Source: Collinsella aerofaciens ATCC 25986 (GTDB lineage Bacteria > Actinomycetota > Coriobacteriia > Coriobacteriales > Coriobacteriaceae). Taken from it: a stretch of DNA of 64,000 bases. The notes beneath the pieces were generated by a model. That model saw nothing but the letters and a program-made list of their open reading frames with translations, did not search any database and was not told the DNA's origin. Positions within the stretch are counted from its first letter, which is position 1. Each line of letters begins with the position of its first letter. This document shows positions 38,750-48,253 of this stretch, piece by piece. The DNA lies in contig NZ_CP048433.1 of assembly GCF_010509075.1 (NCBI RefSeq), positions 744,001 through 808,000 on the forward strand. The letters run 5' to 3'. The translations under genes were made by a program, and so were the position numbers.

Positions 38750-39048
38750 ACTATTTGAGACTCATAGACATTCTCGACAGCAACCTAGAACTGTTCTCTC
38801 AGTTTGATCATGTCTATCTGTTCGGATCTGCGCTGAGTGGTTCAGAGCTCAGTGCAGACAGTGATATTGATTTGCTGCTACTGTACTCGAAATATTCCGA
38901 TCAACTTGTCTCCGGATGCGAACAGATATCCCAAAAGTTAGGTAACGAGACCGGTAGAGTAGTCGACTTAACGGTCCTCGGCATCGATGAAGAGCGACAT
39001 GTCGGATTCTTGGATAGAATCTCGCCTCATTATAGAAAGATAAAATGA
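38746..39048 (+). CDS. Minimal nucleotidyltransferase (MNT-type)
   Basis: The 100-residue protein has FGSALSGSELSADSDIDLLL, the GS and DxD metal-binding motif of the DNA polymerase beta superfamily. VVDLTVLG supplies the third acidic residue. Size and motifs match MntA-like proteins, which usually adenylylate a HEPN toxin. Here the partner is instead an HNH protein, translationally coupled by an ATGA overlap. It is much smaller than CBASS cyclases (about 300 residues), so a cyclic-nucleotide role is unlikely. Confidence 0.85.
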   Translation: MNYLRLIDILDSNLELFSQFDHVYLFGSALSGSELSADSDIDLLLLYSKYSDQLVSGCEQISQKLGNETGRVVDLTVLGIDEERHVGFLDRISPHYRKIK

Positions 39049-39689
39049 CCATTTGGTAGAACACCTGGCATAGCCTGTCGTACAGAATGCTTTCTGCGTG
39101 GATTCCGGCAGAAGAGAAGAAGGCGTCAACGGTCGCGCCTGCATGTTCGGCACACGGCGTATCGCACTCTGGCGGGACCCCGGCTCTGGGCGCCAATCCC
39201 GCATCGACAAGATGAGGTACCCTGAATTCATAATGAAGCTTGCGAACTGTCAGTGGTAGCGTGAAACTGAACAAGTGTTCAGTTTCACGCTACCACTGAC
39301 ACCCGGCGGCCCAAGAGCCTTCGCCCCGCTCGTAGGCCTGGTACCACCCCGTCGGGGATGACCCCTTATCGGGCGAGACGGCGAGCTCGCTGTCGAGGGA
39401 CAGCCCGAAGCGATCATCCGATGCCGCACAGCAACAGGTCTCCGAGGAGCTCGAATGGACACCTGCCAGCGAGTCCAGCAAGCGGGCAAGAGTTTACGTG
39501 GCTGCAGCATACTACAACGTCGTAGGGGCTCAGAGCACCGCCACTACGGCTTTTGGGCAGAATGCGCCTGAGCTGCTCGTGGTTGCGCTCACATGCCGAC
39601 TACTGGTTGGATCTCATCGCGTCGCAGCAGAACACGCGGCAGCGCCGAGCTCCGCTTTCGAGACACCAGCGCTCCAGGCCCTTCCAATC
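39049..39689. other. IS debris with no intact gene
   Basis: Apart from the palindrome at 39249-39300, I find only short frames without recognisable domains. The stretch 39290-39480 is open on the minus strand and could be an unassigned transposase tail. Confidence 0.5.
39249..39300. repeat. 52-bp perfect palindrome, probably two abutted IS ends
   Basis: Two perfect 25-bp inverted arms, at 39249-39273 and 39276-39300, are separated by only AG. The right arm begins TGTTCAGTTTCACGC and the left arm ends with CTGAACA. This matches the ...CA-NN-TG... layout of IS ends joined as in a circle junction or tandem dimer. Confidence 0.85.
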
Positions 39690-40300
39690 ATCGAACTCGA
39701 CTCCTCAATCGACTAGCAGGATGCCGAAGATAGCCTCGAAGGCAGCAACAGAGCCTATGAGACTCTCTATATGGTCGAGGCAGGCAACGATGGCTGCCGG
39801 AGCTGGCATGACGCTTGCGCAAATAGATTTGGAACGCCCGGGCCACGATGTGTGCGCTCAGGATGTCGTAGGTGTTGCGCTCGTAGCCCTCAACGGAGTC
39901 ACATTGGACCACGCGCGACCTGTCGGCAAGCGAGAGCGCCTCGAATTCGGCGTAGGTACGGCCAGTGCGGTCAACCCCGTCGCGCCCAGCACCTTCGACA
40001 TCCCTGCGCTTACGCTTCCTCATACGGTCCTTTCGCGGGAGAAGCAGGTAAGGCGCGCCTGTCCCTCTCCTGATAGGAGCAGGCACTGCGCACGCACACA
40101 GGAAGCTCGTCAGCATGTGTGGCCCATATGGTCTCGTAACTCTGCCCCCGCCTAAACAAAGGGACCACAATCGCGACCATGGCGGCGAGCTCGTCAGCGG
40201 TGAGACATAACCCTTCACGGGCCGCGGACAGGCGGGTGCGATAGGCAGCGTCGTAGCGACACTTGGGGTAACCGCACCCACTCCTGTTCCGACAGCCGAG
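39690..40300 (-). pseudogene. Degenerate IS30-like transposase
   Basis: Pieces in successive frames read SGCGYPKCRYDAAYRTRLSA, then LTADELAAMVAIVVPLFRRG and QSYETIWATHADELPV, then GRTYAEFEALSLADRSRVVQ and CDSVEGYERN. These follow the usual order of long IS30-type transposases, but with frameshifts and a missing C-terminus. It abuts an ISL3-type fragment at about 40310. Confidence 0.65.
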
Positions 40301-40319
40301 ATGACAGGCGTAGGGCCAT

Positions 40320-40730
40320 ACCTCTGTGACGGGACAAACTGCGATAGAGCGTACGCGCGCGCAGCGTCTCGAAGGAGTGGCCACGCCCCATCATGTTAGT
40401 CTCGTTGATGAGGCGGTTCGCGCATTCCGTGTAACCGTTCGAGATGCGGCTCGGACAATCCCGGTAGTTAAATATGAACTCGCGGTGGTTCTCCACGGCC
40501 TTCGCAAGCCCCCGGAAGGGATCGTAGGCCTTGTCATCGGGGATGGATGCCTTCCACGCATCGAATGCATCCTCGGCATCCTCCCGCGAGAGCGGGTGCT
40601 CGTCGTAGATGTCGAAGAAGTCCTCTTTGAGGTCGTATGCGGTCATGAGGCTCGAGCAGCCCGCCTCCGATCGAAGCTGGCACAATGCCGATGCCTCGTA
40701 GGGGCCGAGGTCCCGGGCGCGCTTCCTCAA
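40320..40730 (-). pseudogene. ISL3-family transposase C-terminal fragment
   Basis: The frame contains DLKEDFFDIYDEHPLSREDA, then FRGLAKAVENHREFIFNY and SNGYTECANRLINETNMMGR, then GHSFETLRARTLY. These are the final segments of ISL3-type DDE transposases, including the catalytic Glu region. The N-terminal two thirds are missing. Confidence 0.75.
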
Positions 40731-40796
40731 GGCGTAAGCCAGCGACCGCGGCGGCCACTACCGGTGGCAGGGCCGGATCGGCTATGCGCCGCCCAG

Positions 40797-41033
40797 GACC
40801 TCGCGCGCTCGATGTCGAGAAAGGGGTGCTCACCCGACAATTCAAGGACGGAGGGCTTCGGCAGGCTGAAGGTGGAGCTCTTCTACGGAAGGGGCTGGGA
40901 CGATGTTGGCATGGGGGAATTCATGAAGATGCTGTACGCCTATCTGGTCTGGTATCGCGACAAGCGCTGCAAGAGCGACCTGGGCTATATGAGCCCGATG
41001 CAGTACCGAAGAAGCCTAGGTCTTGTAGCGTAG
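40797..41033 (+). pseudogene. IS3-family OrfB C-terminal fragment
   Basis: The frame ends with EGFGRLKVELFYGRGWDDVG, then LYAYLVWYRDKRCKSDLGYM and SPMQYRRSLGL. This is the Glu-containing end of an IS3 integrase core. Everything upstream of the Glu region is lost. Confidence 0.8.
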
Positions 41034-41179
41034 GAACACGGTCCAGGATTTCCACCGCGCTCCCAATTGACCGATTTCCCATGAACGGTAACAGGAGGCA
41101 GAGGCCGACGCGCTGACCTACCTGGACTTCCCCTACGAGCGCCACGCGAGGCTGCGCACCGACAACGTTCAGTAGCGCG

Positions 41180-41530
41180 TCAACCTTGAGCCATAGCACA
41201 GGCCCTTGAGAGGTTCACGAGCTCCCCCGCGATGCGGCAGATCCTCGGCTGCCCCTCAAAGAGAACGCAGAAGATACGGTCGAGGTCGACCGCGTCGACC
41301 AAACCGTAGTGACAGTCCGCATGCAGCGTACAGGCCCTTTCGCGCGGGTCGCCATCCGAGCCCTCGTCCGGTTTATGATGGCGCACCTCGACCCAGAGGC
41401 CCTCCGACACGTCGTCGAACTTGAAATCGAGCTCTACCTGAACGCTTTCACCGAATACGTCGCCCAGAGCGAACTCCGGCACCTTCGTCACAAGCCCGTC
41501 CATCCACTCAATCTCGATCATCGCGCGCAC
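41180..41530 (-). CDS. Hypothetical protein
   Basis: The frame of about 116 residues begins at a GTG seven bases after a strong GGAGGAGG site, which supports a real gene. The sequence (MIEIEWMDGLVTKVPEFALG, then ESVQVELDFKFDDVSEGLWV) resembles no family that I know and has no signal peptide or membrane segment. The C-terminus may be altered by flanking IS debris. Confidence 0.45.
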   Translation of the reverse strand: MRAMIEIEWMDGLVTKVPEFALGDVFGESVQVELDFKFDDVSEGLWVEVRHHKPDEGSDGDPRERACTLHADCHYGLVDAVDLDRIFCVLFEGQPRICRIAGELVNLSRACAMAQG

Positions 41531-41575
41531 GTCGCAACCTCCTCCGGTAGGAGGCCGGCACCTTAAGCCGGCCAT

Positions 41576-42030
41576 TATCCATACGGACAGAATGCGACAG
41601 CAGGGTGAAGCTCATTCGCACATCAGGGCGACGACCCCTCGCCTACCCCATGCATCGGAACCCCATGTTTCCGCAATCTGATCCGTCGGGCGATTCCCTG
41701 CTGGGACAACACGAAACTGGTCATCCTACGCATTAGACCAAGCGAAACCCGTTTTATCCCGAGAAGCCCTCCCCTAGATACCCATTAGCGATAAGGAACG
41801 CCGACAGGGACTCCACAGCGTCTTCGTCGCAAATCCGACAACGCCCCTCCCTATCGCACATGGAATCCAAGCCAGCTTCGGGGTCGCCGCAGAACTCATC
41901 CAGAGGGGTTATCCGAACGATCGACGACGGGGCACCCCGCCGCCGGCAGGCAGGGAGGCGATAACCTCGCGGGCACCCCGCACGCAGACCCCGAGCGCCT
42001 GGTAAACCAGATTATTGAATACGGACTCCT
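41576..42030. other. Gap without a supported gene
   Basis: I see no start with a good ribosome site, no conserved motif and no clear RNA structure. Open frames here look like chance in GC-rich DNA. Confidence 0.5.
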
Positions 42031-42705
42031 TCAAACCGCCGCCCTGCAAAAACCCATCCCATCGTCCGGCTGGAGTCGACACAGATCGAGCTCCTTCAAA
42101 GTCGCGGTGAACTCGACAACATATGGGCGCGCGGCGTCCTTCCATCTCCAAACCGCCTCGTTCCCATGCCCGACGACCTCTTCCAGAGCCCATATGGCCT
42201 CGGGATACCGCGAAAGCGTGGAGTACTCCCGGATGCACGACTTGTGGATGAAGGAGTTCACGAGGGAGTCTTCCGCCAGAATGTACAGAAGTCCATCTAT
42301 CGGCTCCGAGGACTCCCGTCCGAGGAAGGCATCATCGACCAGGTCCAGGCTGAGCCTTCTCCCGTCGACAGACACGGTTCGGCTCGCCTTGTCGAAATGA
42401 ACCCCGCAGCCCTCGAAAAGACGCGTAAGCGCACTAGGACGCGAGAGCACGTCCCCGATTCCGAGAATCCCGCTCTCGCGAATGGACGCGCAGCCATCCG
42501 TGTTGGCCGTGACGTGCCTGAGGTGCAGCAGCAGGTCGTCGGGGGCGAGGGACTCCCCCAGCCTCTCCCGGACATCGGCGTACGTCCCAACCTCGTCGCT
42601 GCGAAAACGCAGCTGCATATCTCCGAACTCGCACCCATCGATGCGCAGGGCGTCGAACAAGAACCTCTTCACCCCGTCAATGGTAAAGATGCCGAAATCG
42701 ATCAC
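42031..42705 (-). CDS. Hypothetical protein coupled to a pglX remnant
   Basis: The 224-residue soluble protein has no family that I recognise. It starts MIDFGIFTIDGVKRFLFDAL and includes LAPDDLLLHLRHVTANTDG, and is moderately rich in acidic residues. The GTG start follows GAGGGATAA and lies inside the last codons of the PglX-like fragment, a 29-bp overlap. This suggests an original operon of pglX plus this gene. It could be an accessory gene of a BREX variant; the sequence alone does not show that. Confidence 0.55.
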   Translation of the reverse strand: MIDFGIFTIDGVKRFLFDALRIDGCEFGDMQLRFRSDEVGTYADVRERLGESLAPDDLLLHLRHVTANTDGCASIRESGILGIGDVLSRPSALTRLFEGCGVHFDKASRTVSVDGRRLSLDLVDDAFLGRESSEPIDGLLYILAEDSLVNSFIHKSCIREYSTLSRYPEAIWALEEVVGHGNEAVWRWKDAARPYVVEFTATLKELDLCRLQPDDGMGFCRAAV

Positions 42706-43168
42706 GCTTATCCCTCAGTCCGATCGCAATCATTTGTTCTGCTAAATGGTGAATCTTCTCCCCAAAGGTTATAGTCTCAGCGAGCTGATCGTTGAGCTTC
42801 TTGATCTGCTTGTTCAACTTTACGCGTTGCGAGATATCAACTTGTGCCACGGCTTCCTCTAGGTGAGCGAGCTGCGTGCGGTACCGTTCTTGCTGTTCAT
42901 GGACATAATTAGTGCGTACGCGGACCAGCAGGTCTGGCTGGTAGCGATGCATGTAAATAAGGCACTTGAAGCCGTTTTTCTTACCGAAATCAAGCATCCA
43001 GTAGATGGGGCGCTTCTGGTGGGTTGAGCAGTGATCCTTGTAGAAATCTTTGAGGAAGTAGTTGCGAATAATCTCACGCGGCGTGCACTTACCGTCCAGG
43101 GCATCAGACACAAAACGGAGATTCTCTTCCAGAGCATCCTCAGCACACACGTCGCGCACGAAGTCCAC
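42677..43168 (-). pseudogene. pglX: BREX methylase PglX, C-terminal fragment
   Basis: The fragment reads PREIIRNYFLKDFYKDHCST, QKRPIYWMLDFGKKNGFKCL and IYMHRYQPDLLVRVRTNYVH, then EKIHHLAEQMI. I recognise these as the conserved C-terminus of BREX type 1 PglX adenine methylases. The methylase core is absent. The frame stays open to about 43245, where an IS256-type fragment begins, so an insertion or deletion removed the rest. No brxC, pglZ or brxL is in view. Confidence 0.75.
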
Positions 43169-43239
43169 GAAGCGGCCGATCGCGTCGAAAATGTTGGTGT
43201 AAGGGTGACGCCCCAGCGGCCGCTTAACGAAGAGCGGCC

Positions 43240-43470
43240 CTCGTCCTAGAATCTGAAATCACCACAACAACAGGTTCTAGGAAAGGACGAGGACCGCTAT
43301 GGAAATCTTATCAGACCCGACGCCGGACATGCTCGCCATGCCCCGTTTCGACGACGGCGCCATCGACATGCAGGAGCTGCTCAGGCGCCTCGCCGAGCAG
43401 GTCGTGAACGCGGTGATGGACGCCGAGGCCGACCAGCTGTGCGGGGGCGGCATCAGAGCGGGCGAGCCAA
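43240..43470 (+). pseudogene. IS256-family transposase N-terminal fragment
   Basis: From the ATG at 43299 the frame reads MDMQELLRRLAEQVVNAVMD then AEADQLCGGG, the start of an IS256-type transposase. It ends after about 55 residues, where the protease gene's 3' end begins. A hairpin near 43248-43290 (CTCGTCCTAGAA and TTCTAGGAAAGGACGAG) probably marks the IS end. Confidence 0.75.
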
Positions 43471-43477
43471 ATAAATA

Positions 43478-44296
43478 CTAATTTCCAGAAACGCTCAAGC
43501 GTTCCCTCACGATGGGATCGAAGTCCCTCAGACGCTCGGATTTGATGACGATGCCGAGATTCAACATGTCCTGAACGCTCACGTGGGCAATCGTGGATAC
43601 GGTGATGTCTCCGAGAAGAGTTCTGATGGGCACAGCCCGAAGGATGCCAAGTAGATAGAGCCTCTTGCCCATGACCACAGCATCGTTCTCCAAATAAGTA
43701 CCCTCGTTGTAGAGAAAGACCGGGGAACCGCTCGATCCCGGGTAGCACGCCATGTCAACCAGGAACTCTTTCTGCCCCTGATAGTCGTACCTATAGGGCG
43801 TCGCCGTGATACCCCGACGGACGATCGGCAGGTTGTTGGCCTCATCCCAAATGCCGTTGGGGTATCCGACCATGGTCACCTCGTCCATACAGCCCATGTC
43901 TTGAATCTGCTTATCCGTCGGCAGAAGCTCCAAGCTGAGCGGTATGGTAAGCAGATGCTTCCCCGCCCGGATAAAACCATTCAGTGCGGGACCGATGGGT
44001 AAGACGCACAGGTCAACACTTTCGTCAGGGTGTGCGATCCAGTCGCTCTCGGAGCCCCGCATGGTAAGTTGCTCGTTTATATTGAGCAGGTTTCCGTTCT
44101 CGTCAGATCTCGAAAAGATGACGCGATACTCGCACGCGCCCTCGACCACGTGCCTGTTGGTCACGATTGCCGGCACATAGGTCTTTCCGTCGTCGCAGAA
44201 CTTGAAAAAGAAACCCGTTCCAACTGAGCAACCTCCCGAGGCCAACGAAGCTTCGATGCGAATCGTCGTGTGCAGAAGCTGCTCAGATAGCTGCAT
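43478..44296 (-). CDS. Trypsin-like serine protease
   Basis: The 272-residue protein carries the S1-type triad: IVTNRHVV (His), ESVDLCVLPI (Asp) and YPGSSGSPVF (Ser). There is no signal peptide, so it is probably cytosolic. Such free-standing trypsin-like proteases often occur in phage-defence neighbourhoods, where they act on partner proteins; that role is inference. The ATG follows AAAGGAAA. The next gene upstream is an AAA ATPase 156 bp away, so a functional pair is possible. The last residues abut an IS256 fragment and may be truncated. Confidence 0.8.
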   Translation of the reverse strand: MQLSEQLLHTTIRIEASLASGGCSVGTGFFFKFCDDGKTYVPAIVTNRHVVEGACEYRVIFSRSDENGNLLNINEQLTMRGSESDWIAHPDESVDLCVLPIGPALNGFIRAGKHLLTIPLSLELLPTDKQIQDMGCMDEVTMVGYPNGIWDEANNLPIVRRGITATPYRYDYQGQKEFLVDMACYPGSSGSPVFLYNEGTYLENDAVVMGKRLYLLGILRAVPIRTLLGDITVSTIAHVSVQDMLNLGIVIKSERLRDFDPIVRERLSVSGN

Positions 44297-44452
44297 GGGT
44301 TTCCTTTCATTTGGACAAATAGTATATCGATTGCACCCTGAGATGCCCTTCCGTAATCAATCAGTATTGCCGCTTTGGGCACGTCCTCGCGCGGGGGGGG
44401 ACGCGAGCCAAGTCGAAAAAGGCAGTTAACCGGCGGCTATTCATGCCTTGAT

Positions 44453-45556
44453 TTAGAACCGCTCGAGAATCTCCGCGGCATTCTCTCGCAGATAGATATC
44501 TAGGTCCGGCACGGCAAACTGCACGTAGCCCCTCTGTGGAGCCTGAATAACCTCTCTTTGTAGCAGCTTAGCCCTAATAGAGCTGACCTCATTGGTCTTT
44601 TTACCCATACGTTTAGCAATCTCAGATGATTTGGACTGCTGCTTATCCTCGCACATGGCCAAAAGATATTTGATATCGTTGAGTCCAAGTCCAGAAATCG
44701 CGGGCTCGTGAACAACATCGTGAAAACGAGCCTCTGCCAGCGCAATGCCTTCGATAACATCGCGCTCGCTCACGTTGGCACTTTTGACACGATGCAAGTT
44801 GGCGCGCTGCCAAATGGAGTAACCGACCAGTTGCACCAAATAGGCATAGCCCTTCGTGGCCTTAGCGGCTCTCGACAGCAGATCGTCCTCTATGGTCAAA
44901 CCAGTCGCTATAAAGCTATCGCCCATAGAGAGCGCTACCTCCACCTGGTTGATAGGCGCCAGATCTTCGGGGAGGGCACGACGCAAGAATGTAAGTGCCT
45001 TGCCGTTAATAAGATCCATAACACCAGCGGGCAATCCGGCAAATGCGAGAGCAATATCGACTTTCTCCCCTATTAGAAGCTGCACAGCAGAAGCAATAGC
45101 GCGCATATCGTCAATCGGGGCATCCTGCACCTCATCTATTGCAATAAACAGGCCCTTGGAAGACTTTGCGGCCGAGCCAAGCAACTTTCTAAGACTCGAC
45201 TCTTTTGGCACAACGTCGAATTTAGCGGAAACAAAGCCGGCATTTACGCCGACTGAAGCATTGGTCGCAAGGGAGGATTCTGCAATCTGATCCTTCAGGT
45301 CCAGCAATAGGTTGGGACCAGCAGAAACAATAGCCGTCTTCCAGCCAAGCTCTCGTGCACGATCTCTAAGATCACAGAGCAAAACAGTTTTTCCGGAACC
45401 CCTTGGCCCGGCAACGCGCATGAGCCTCGCAGGTGCACCAATTCCCGAATTCAAACTCTCGGTAAACTCAAGGGCAATATCATCACGACCAATTATGCGC
45501 GGAGGCTCAGCGCCGGCAGTGGGACGAAACGGGTTATGGAATATTGTGGCGCTCAC
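44453..45556 (-). CDS. AAA ATPase, Orc1/Cdc6-like
   Basis: The protein of about 367 residues has Walker A VAGPRGSGKTVLL near residue 50, Walker B GLFIAIDEVQDAP near 140 and a sensor/arginine region (FAGLPAGVMD). A C-terminal winged-helix-like part follows (LAMCEDKQQSKSSEIAKRMG). This is the layout of STAND/Orc1-like ATP-binding proteins. The GTG at 45556 is seven bases after GAGAGG; a longer frame adds five residues. It lies at the edge of the accessory island. Function unknown. Confidence 0.75.
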   Translation of the reverse strand: MSATIFHNPFRPTAGAEPPRIIGRDDIALEFTESLNSGIGAPARLMRVAGPRGSGKTVLLCDLRDRARELGWKTAIVSAGPNLLLDLKDQIAESSLATNASVGVNAGFVSAKFDVVPKESSLRKLLGSAAKSSKGLFIAIDEVQDAPIDDMRAIASAVQLLIGEKVDIALAFAGLPAGVMDLINGKALTFLRRALPEDLAPINQVEVALSMGDSFIATGLTIEDDLLSRAAKATKGYAYLVQLVGYSIWQRANLHRVKSANVSERDVIEGIALAEARFHDVVHEPAISGLGLNDIKYLLAMCEDKQQSKSSEIAKRMGKKTNEVSSIRAKLLQREVIQAPQRGYVQFAVPDLDIYLRENAAEILERF

Positions 45557-45766
45557 TTGTTTGCCTCTCAAGGAAATCGATTATCGGTCAATCTTAGCTT
45601 TATTAGTTTATCGCAACTATATCGGATTATATCGAGTTGTATAAGCCTGTACAAACTTATCGTAGAAGTATCGAGCTATCGTAATGTAAACTAACAAATA
45701 GCCTAAACGCTGCCTTCTTCCCAACTCATGGCGAAGTCAAGCTGAGGGCCTTCTAACAACCATTGT

Positions 45767-48253
45767 CTAAAGCGAGAAGTACTCACTCTCGGAAGACAAG
45801 TTAGGCCCCAACCATGGATCACCCGTCAAGAAAAACTCTGGCCAGCGCTGCATGAACAGTGCCTGTTCGCGTTTCCAACGGCGCAACTTTTCCTCGTTGG
45901 CCTCTTCCCTGCCGCGCGAGGTGAACTCGTAGTGGTACAGCTCGGCATAGGGCGTAAAGATGGTGCGGTAGCCCGCCTCCCACACGCGCAGGCAAAAGTC
46001 TGCGTCGTTAAAGCCGACGGCGAATTCCTCATTGTAGCCTCCGACCTGCTCAAATACGTCGCGTCGGACCATCTGGCAGGCGCCCGTCACGGCACTAAAG
46101 TTGCCCGGACGCACAGCACGGGCAAGATAGCCCTCGCGCTTTGCCGAGAAATCCTGGTTGGCATGGGCAAGTGCGCCACGCACGCCGACCAAAATGCCGG
46201 CGTGTTGCACCAGATGATCGGCAAAATAAAGCTTGGCACCCACCACCCCCGCATCGGGGCGCTGCAGATAGCCCATCATCTCTTCAGTAAAGTCGGGGCT
46301 TATGACCTCGGTATCGTTGTTGAGCAGCAGCAGGTAGTCGCCCTTGGCGTGCTCCACACCAAAATTGATGATCTGGGAGTAATTGAACTCGCCCAGCCAG
46401 TACACAACGCGCGCGACGCCCTTGCCTTCGGATGCTGCAGCCACGCGCTCTGGCAGGGATTCGTAATACGCAAACGTCTCCGGGGCTTCGCTGTTGTTCT
46501 CCACCAAGACGATCTCGTAATTGGCATACGTGGCCTTCTGGGCGATCGACATCACACAGGCATCGAGCGTCTCAACGTGGTCCTTGGTGGGAACCACAAT
46601 GCTCACCAGCGGCGAAGGCTCCGGCAGCGCATAGCGCATGCGGTAGACAAACGGCGTCTCGGTCTCCTCGACCGTCCCGTGAACGCCCAGTGCATTAAAG
46701 TGGCGCTGCAGCGCAAGGCGCCCGGCCTCGATGGCATACGGCTTGCTATCGGCGGAACCGTCGGCGGTGGAACCGGGGTGCACGCGCCAGTGATACAACA
46801 CGTGCGCAACATGTTCAAACCGCGCGCCCGCCGCAAGGCAGCGGAGCGTCAGGTCGTAGTCCTGGGCACCCGCAACGTCTTCTGGGGACGTGCCGATACG
46901 ATCGATAAGCGCCTTCTCCACCATCAGGAAATGCGTCACGCAGTTATGGCTATAGAGCAAGTCTACATTGAGCTTGGTCTTAAAGACCGGCTGGCCCCAC
47001 TCCCCCGTTTTCTGAAACATGTCCTCGTCGCAGAACAGGACCTGGGGACGCTCGCCCTCGGCAGCATTGTTCAGCGCGGCAACATAGTGGAACAACGCGT
47101 CCGGCTCCAGAATGTCATCGTGGTCCAAGAACGCGATGTAGTCGCCCATCGCTTGCTCAATACCCGCGTTGGTGTTGACCACAATGCCGCCGTTGCCGGG
47201 CAGCCCAAAGCGACGAACGCGCTCGTCGTGGGCGCCTGCCGCAAGGTCGGCAACCGCATCCCATTCAGGTGAGGCATCCATAAGGAGCAATTCCCAGTTG
47301 TCATAGCTCTGGGCTAGCACCGAGTCCAGCAGCTCGCGCAGGTAGACTCGATCGGTCTTGTAGCACGGCACCACAATGCTCACGAGCGGCCTATAGGCAA
47401 AGGCCGCCGAAGCGACACGCTGGCACGCCAAATCGCCCGGCTTTGCGCGATGCTGCTCAAACCAACGTCGATAAGCTGCGTCGTCTGCACGCGCGTCCTT
47501 CATACGGTTCCAGCTGTCGTCGACCATGCCGTTGTACAGGCGACCATCCATGGCGCAAAACCCGCTCTGGATCTGCTCTGTGGGATCGCTCACAATCGCG
47601 ACAAAATCTCGTATATCCTGAGGCATCTCGACGCTCAGAAACGTTTTATTGACGCGGCATCCGTCCTGCTGCGGCACATCGACCTGCGACTCAAACACAT
47701 GCACGGTGACATCGATGGCATTCATATGCGTATCGGAGATCTGGAACTCGGGTGCGCACTGGGGGTCTCCCGCCCAGGTAACCTCATAGCGCCACACCGC
47801 GCCGGAGTCTGCCGGCAAATAGCGAATGGCATCGATCTCGTAGCGACCGCAGCATTCGCCACGCTGCGCATCGCGGATAAGCGCGCACAGCGCAGGCTTT
47901 GCTTTGTAGTTAATCTTGGATTCCAGCTTGGCCACGCGGCTATCGAGGCGAATAGAGCCCAACCTTTGACCACCGGATGCAAAAACGACATCCATCGACG
48001 AGCCATCCAAAAACGGAAGTACCATGACGGCGAGCTCGCGCTCGTAACCGGAAACGGAAGGGCAAAGCGCCAGCACACGGCCATGATCGACCGGGAGCAC
48101 CAGCGACGGCACACGAGAACCGCTCGTCGTCGCATGGACAAACGCTTGAGAACCCTCCCGCTCAATAAGCGCGGCGACATCCTGACCGGCAAAACGAAGC
48201 AGCACAAACAGACGGCCCTGGCTGCGGCAAAGTGCCAAACGTTTGATACTCAT
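45767..48253 (-). CDS. Large GT2 glycosyltransferase with two catalytic domains
   Basis: The 828-residue protein has an N-terminal region of about 290 residues without a clear match. A GT2 domain follows (PLVSIVVPCYKTDRVYLREL, then FLDHDDILEPDALF), then a second (PLVSIVVPTKDHVETLDACV, then LLLNNDTEVISPDF and GYNEEFAVGFNDADFCLR). Tandem GT2 layouts of this type occur in rhamnan and O-antigen synthesis. Its ATG directly follows the stop codon of the gene upstream. It ends a five-gene leftward operon. Confidence 0.85.
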   Translation of the reverse strand: MSIKRLALCRSQGRLFVLLRFAGQDVAALIEREGSQAFVHATTSGSRVPSLVLPVDHGRVLALCPSVSGYERELAVMVLPFLDGSSMDVVFASGGQRLGSIRLDSRVAKLESKINYKAKPALCALIRDAQRGECCGRYEIDAIRYLPADSGAVWRYEVTWAGDPQCAPEFQISDTHMNAIDVTVHVFESQVDVPQQDGCRVNKTFLSVEMPQDIRDFVAIVSDPTEQIQSGFCAMDGRLYNGMVDDSWNRMKDARADDAAYRRWFEQHRAKPGDLACQRVASAAFAYRPLVSIVVPCYKTDRVYLRELLDSVLAQSYDNWELLLMDASPEWDAVADLAAGAHDERVRRFGLPGNGGIVVNTNAGIEQAMGDYIAFLDHDDILEPDALFHYVAALNNAAEGERPQVLFCDEDMFQKTGEWGQPVFKTKLNVDLLYSHNCVTHFLMVEKALIDRIGTSPEDVAGAQDYDLTLRCLAAGARFEHVAHVLYHWRVHPGSTADGSADSKPYAIEAGRLALQRHFNALGVHGTVEETETPFVYRMRYALPEPSPLVSIVVPTKDHVETLDACVMSIAQKATYANYEIVLVENNSEAPETFAYYESLPERVAAASEGKGVARVVYWLGEFNYSQIINFGVEHAKGDYLLLLNNDTEVISPDFTEEMMGYLQRPDAGVVGAKLYFADHLVQHAGILVGVRGALAHANQDFSAKREGYLARAVRPGNFSAVTGACQMVRRDVFEQVGGYNEEFAVGFNDADFCLRVWEAGYRTIFTPYAELYHYEFTSRGREEANEEKLRRWKREQALFMQRWPEFFLTGDPWLGPNLSSESEYFSL

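Noticed and set aside
37553-39048. CBASS (Cap5 HNH-SAVED plus cyclase)
   Set aside because: The nucleotidyltransferase is only 100 residues, far short of a CD-NTase, and I see no SAVED domain.
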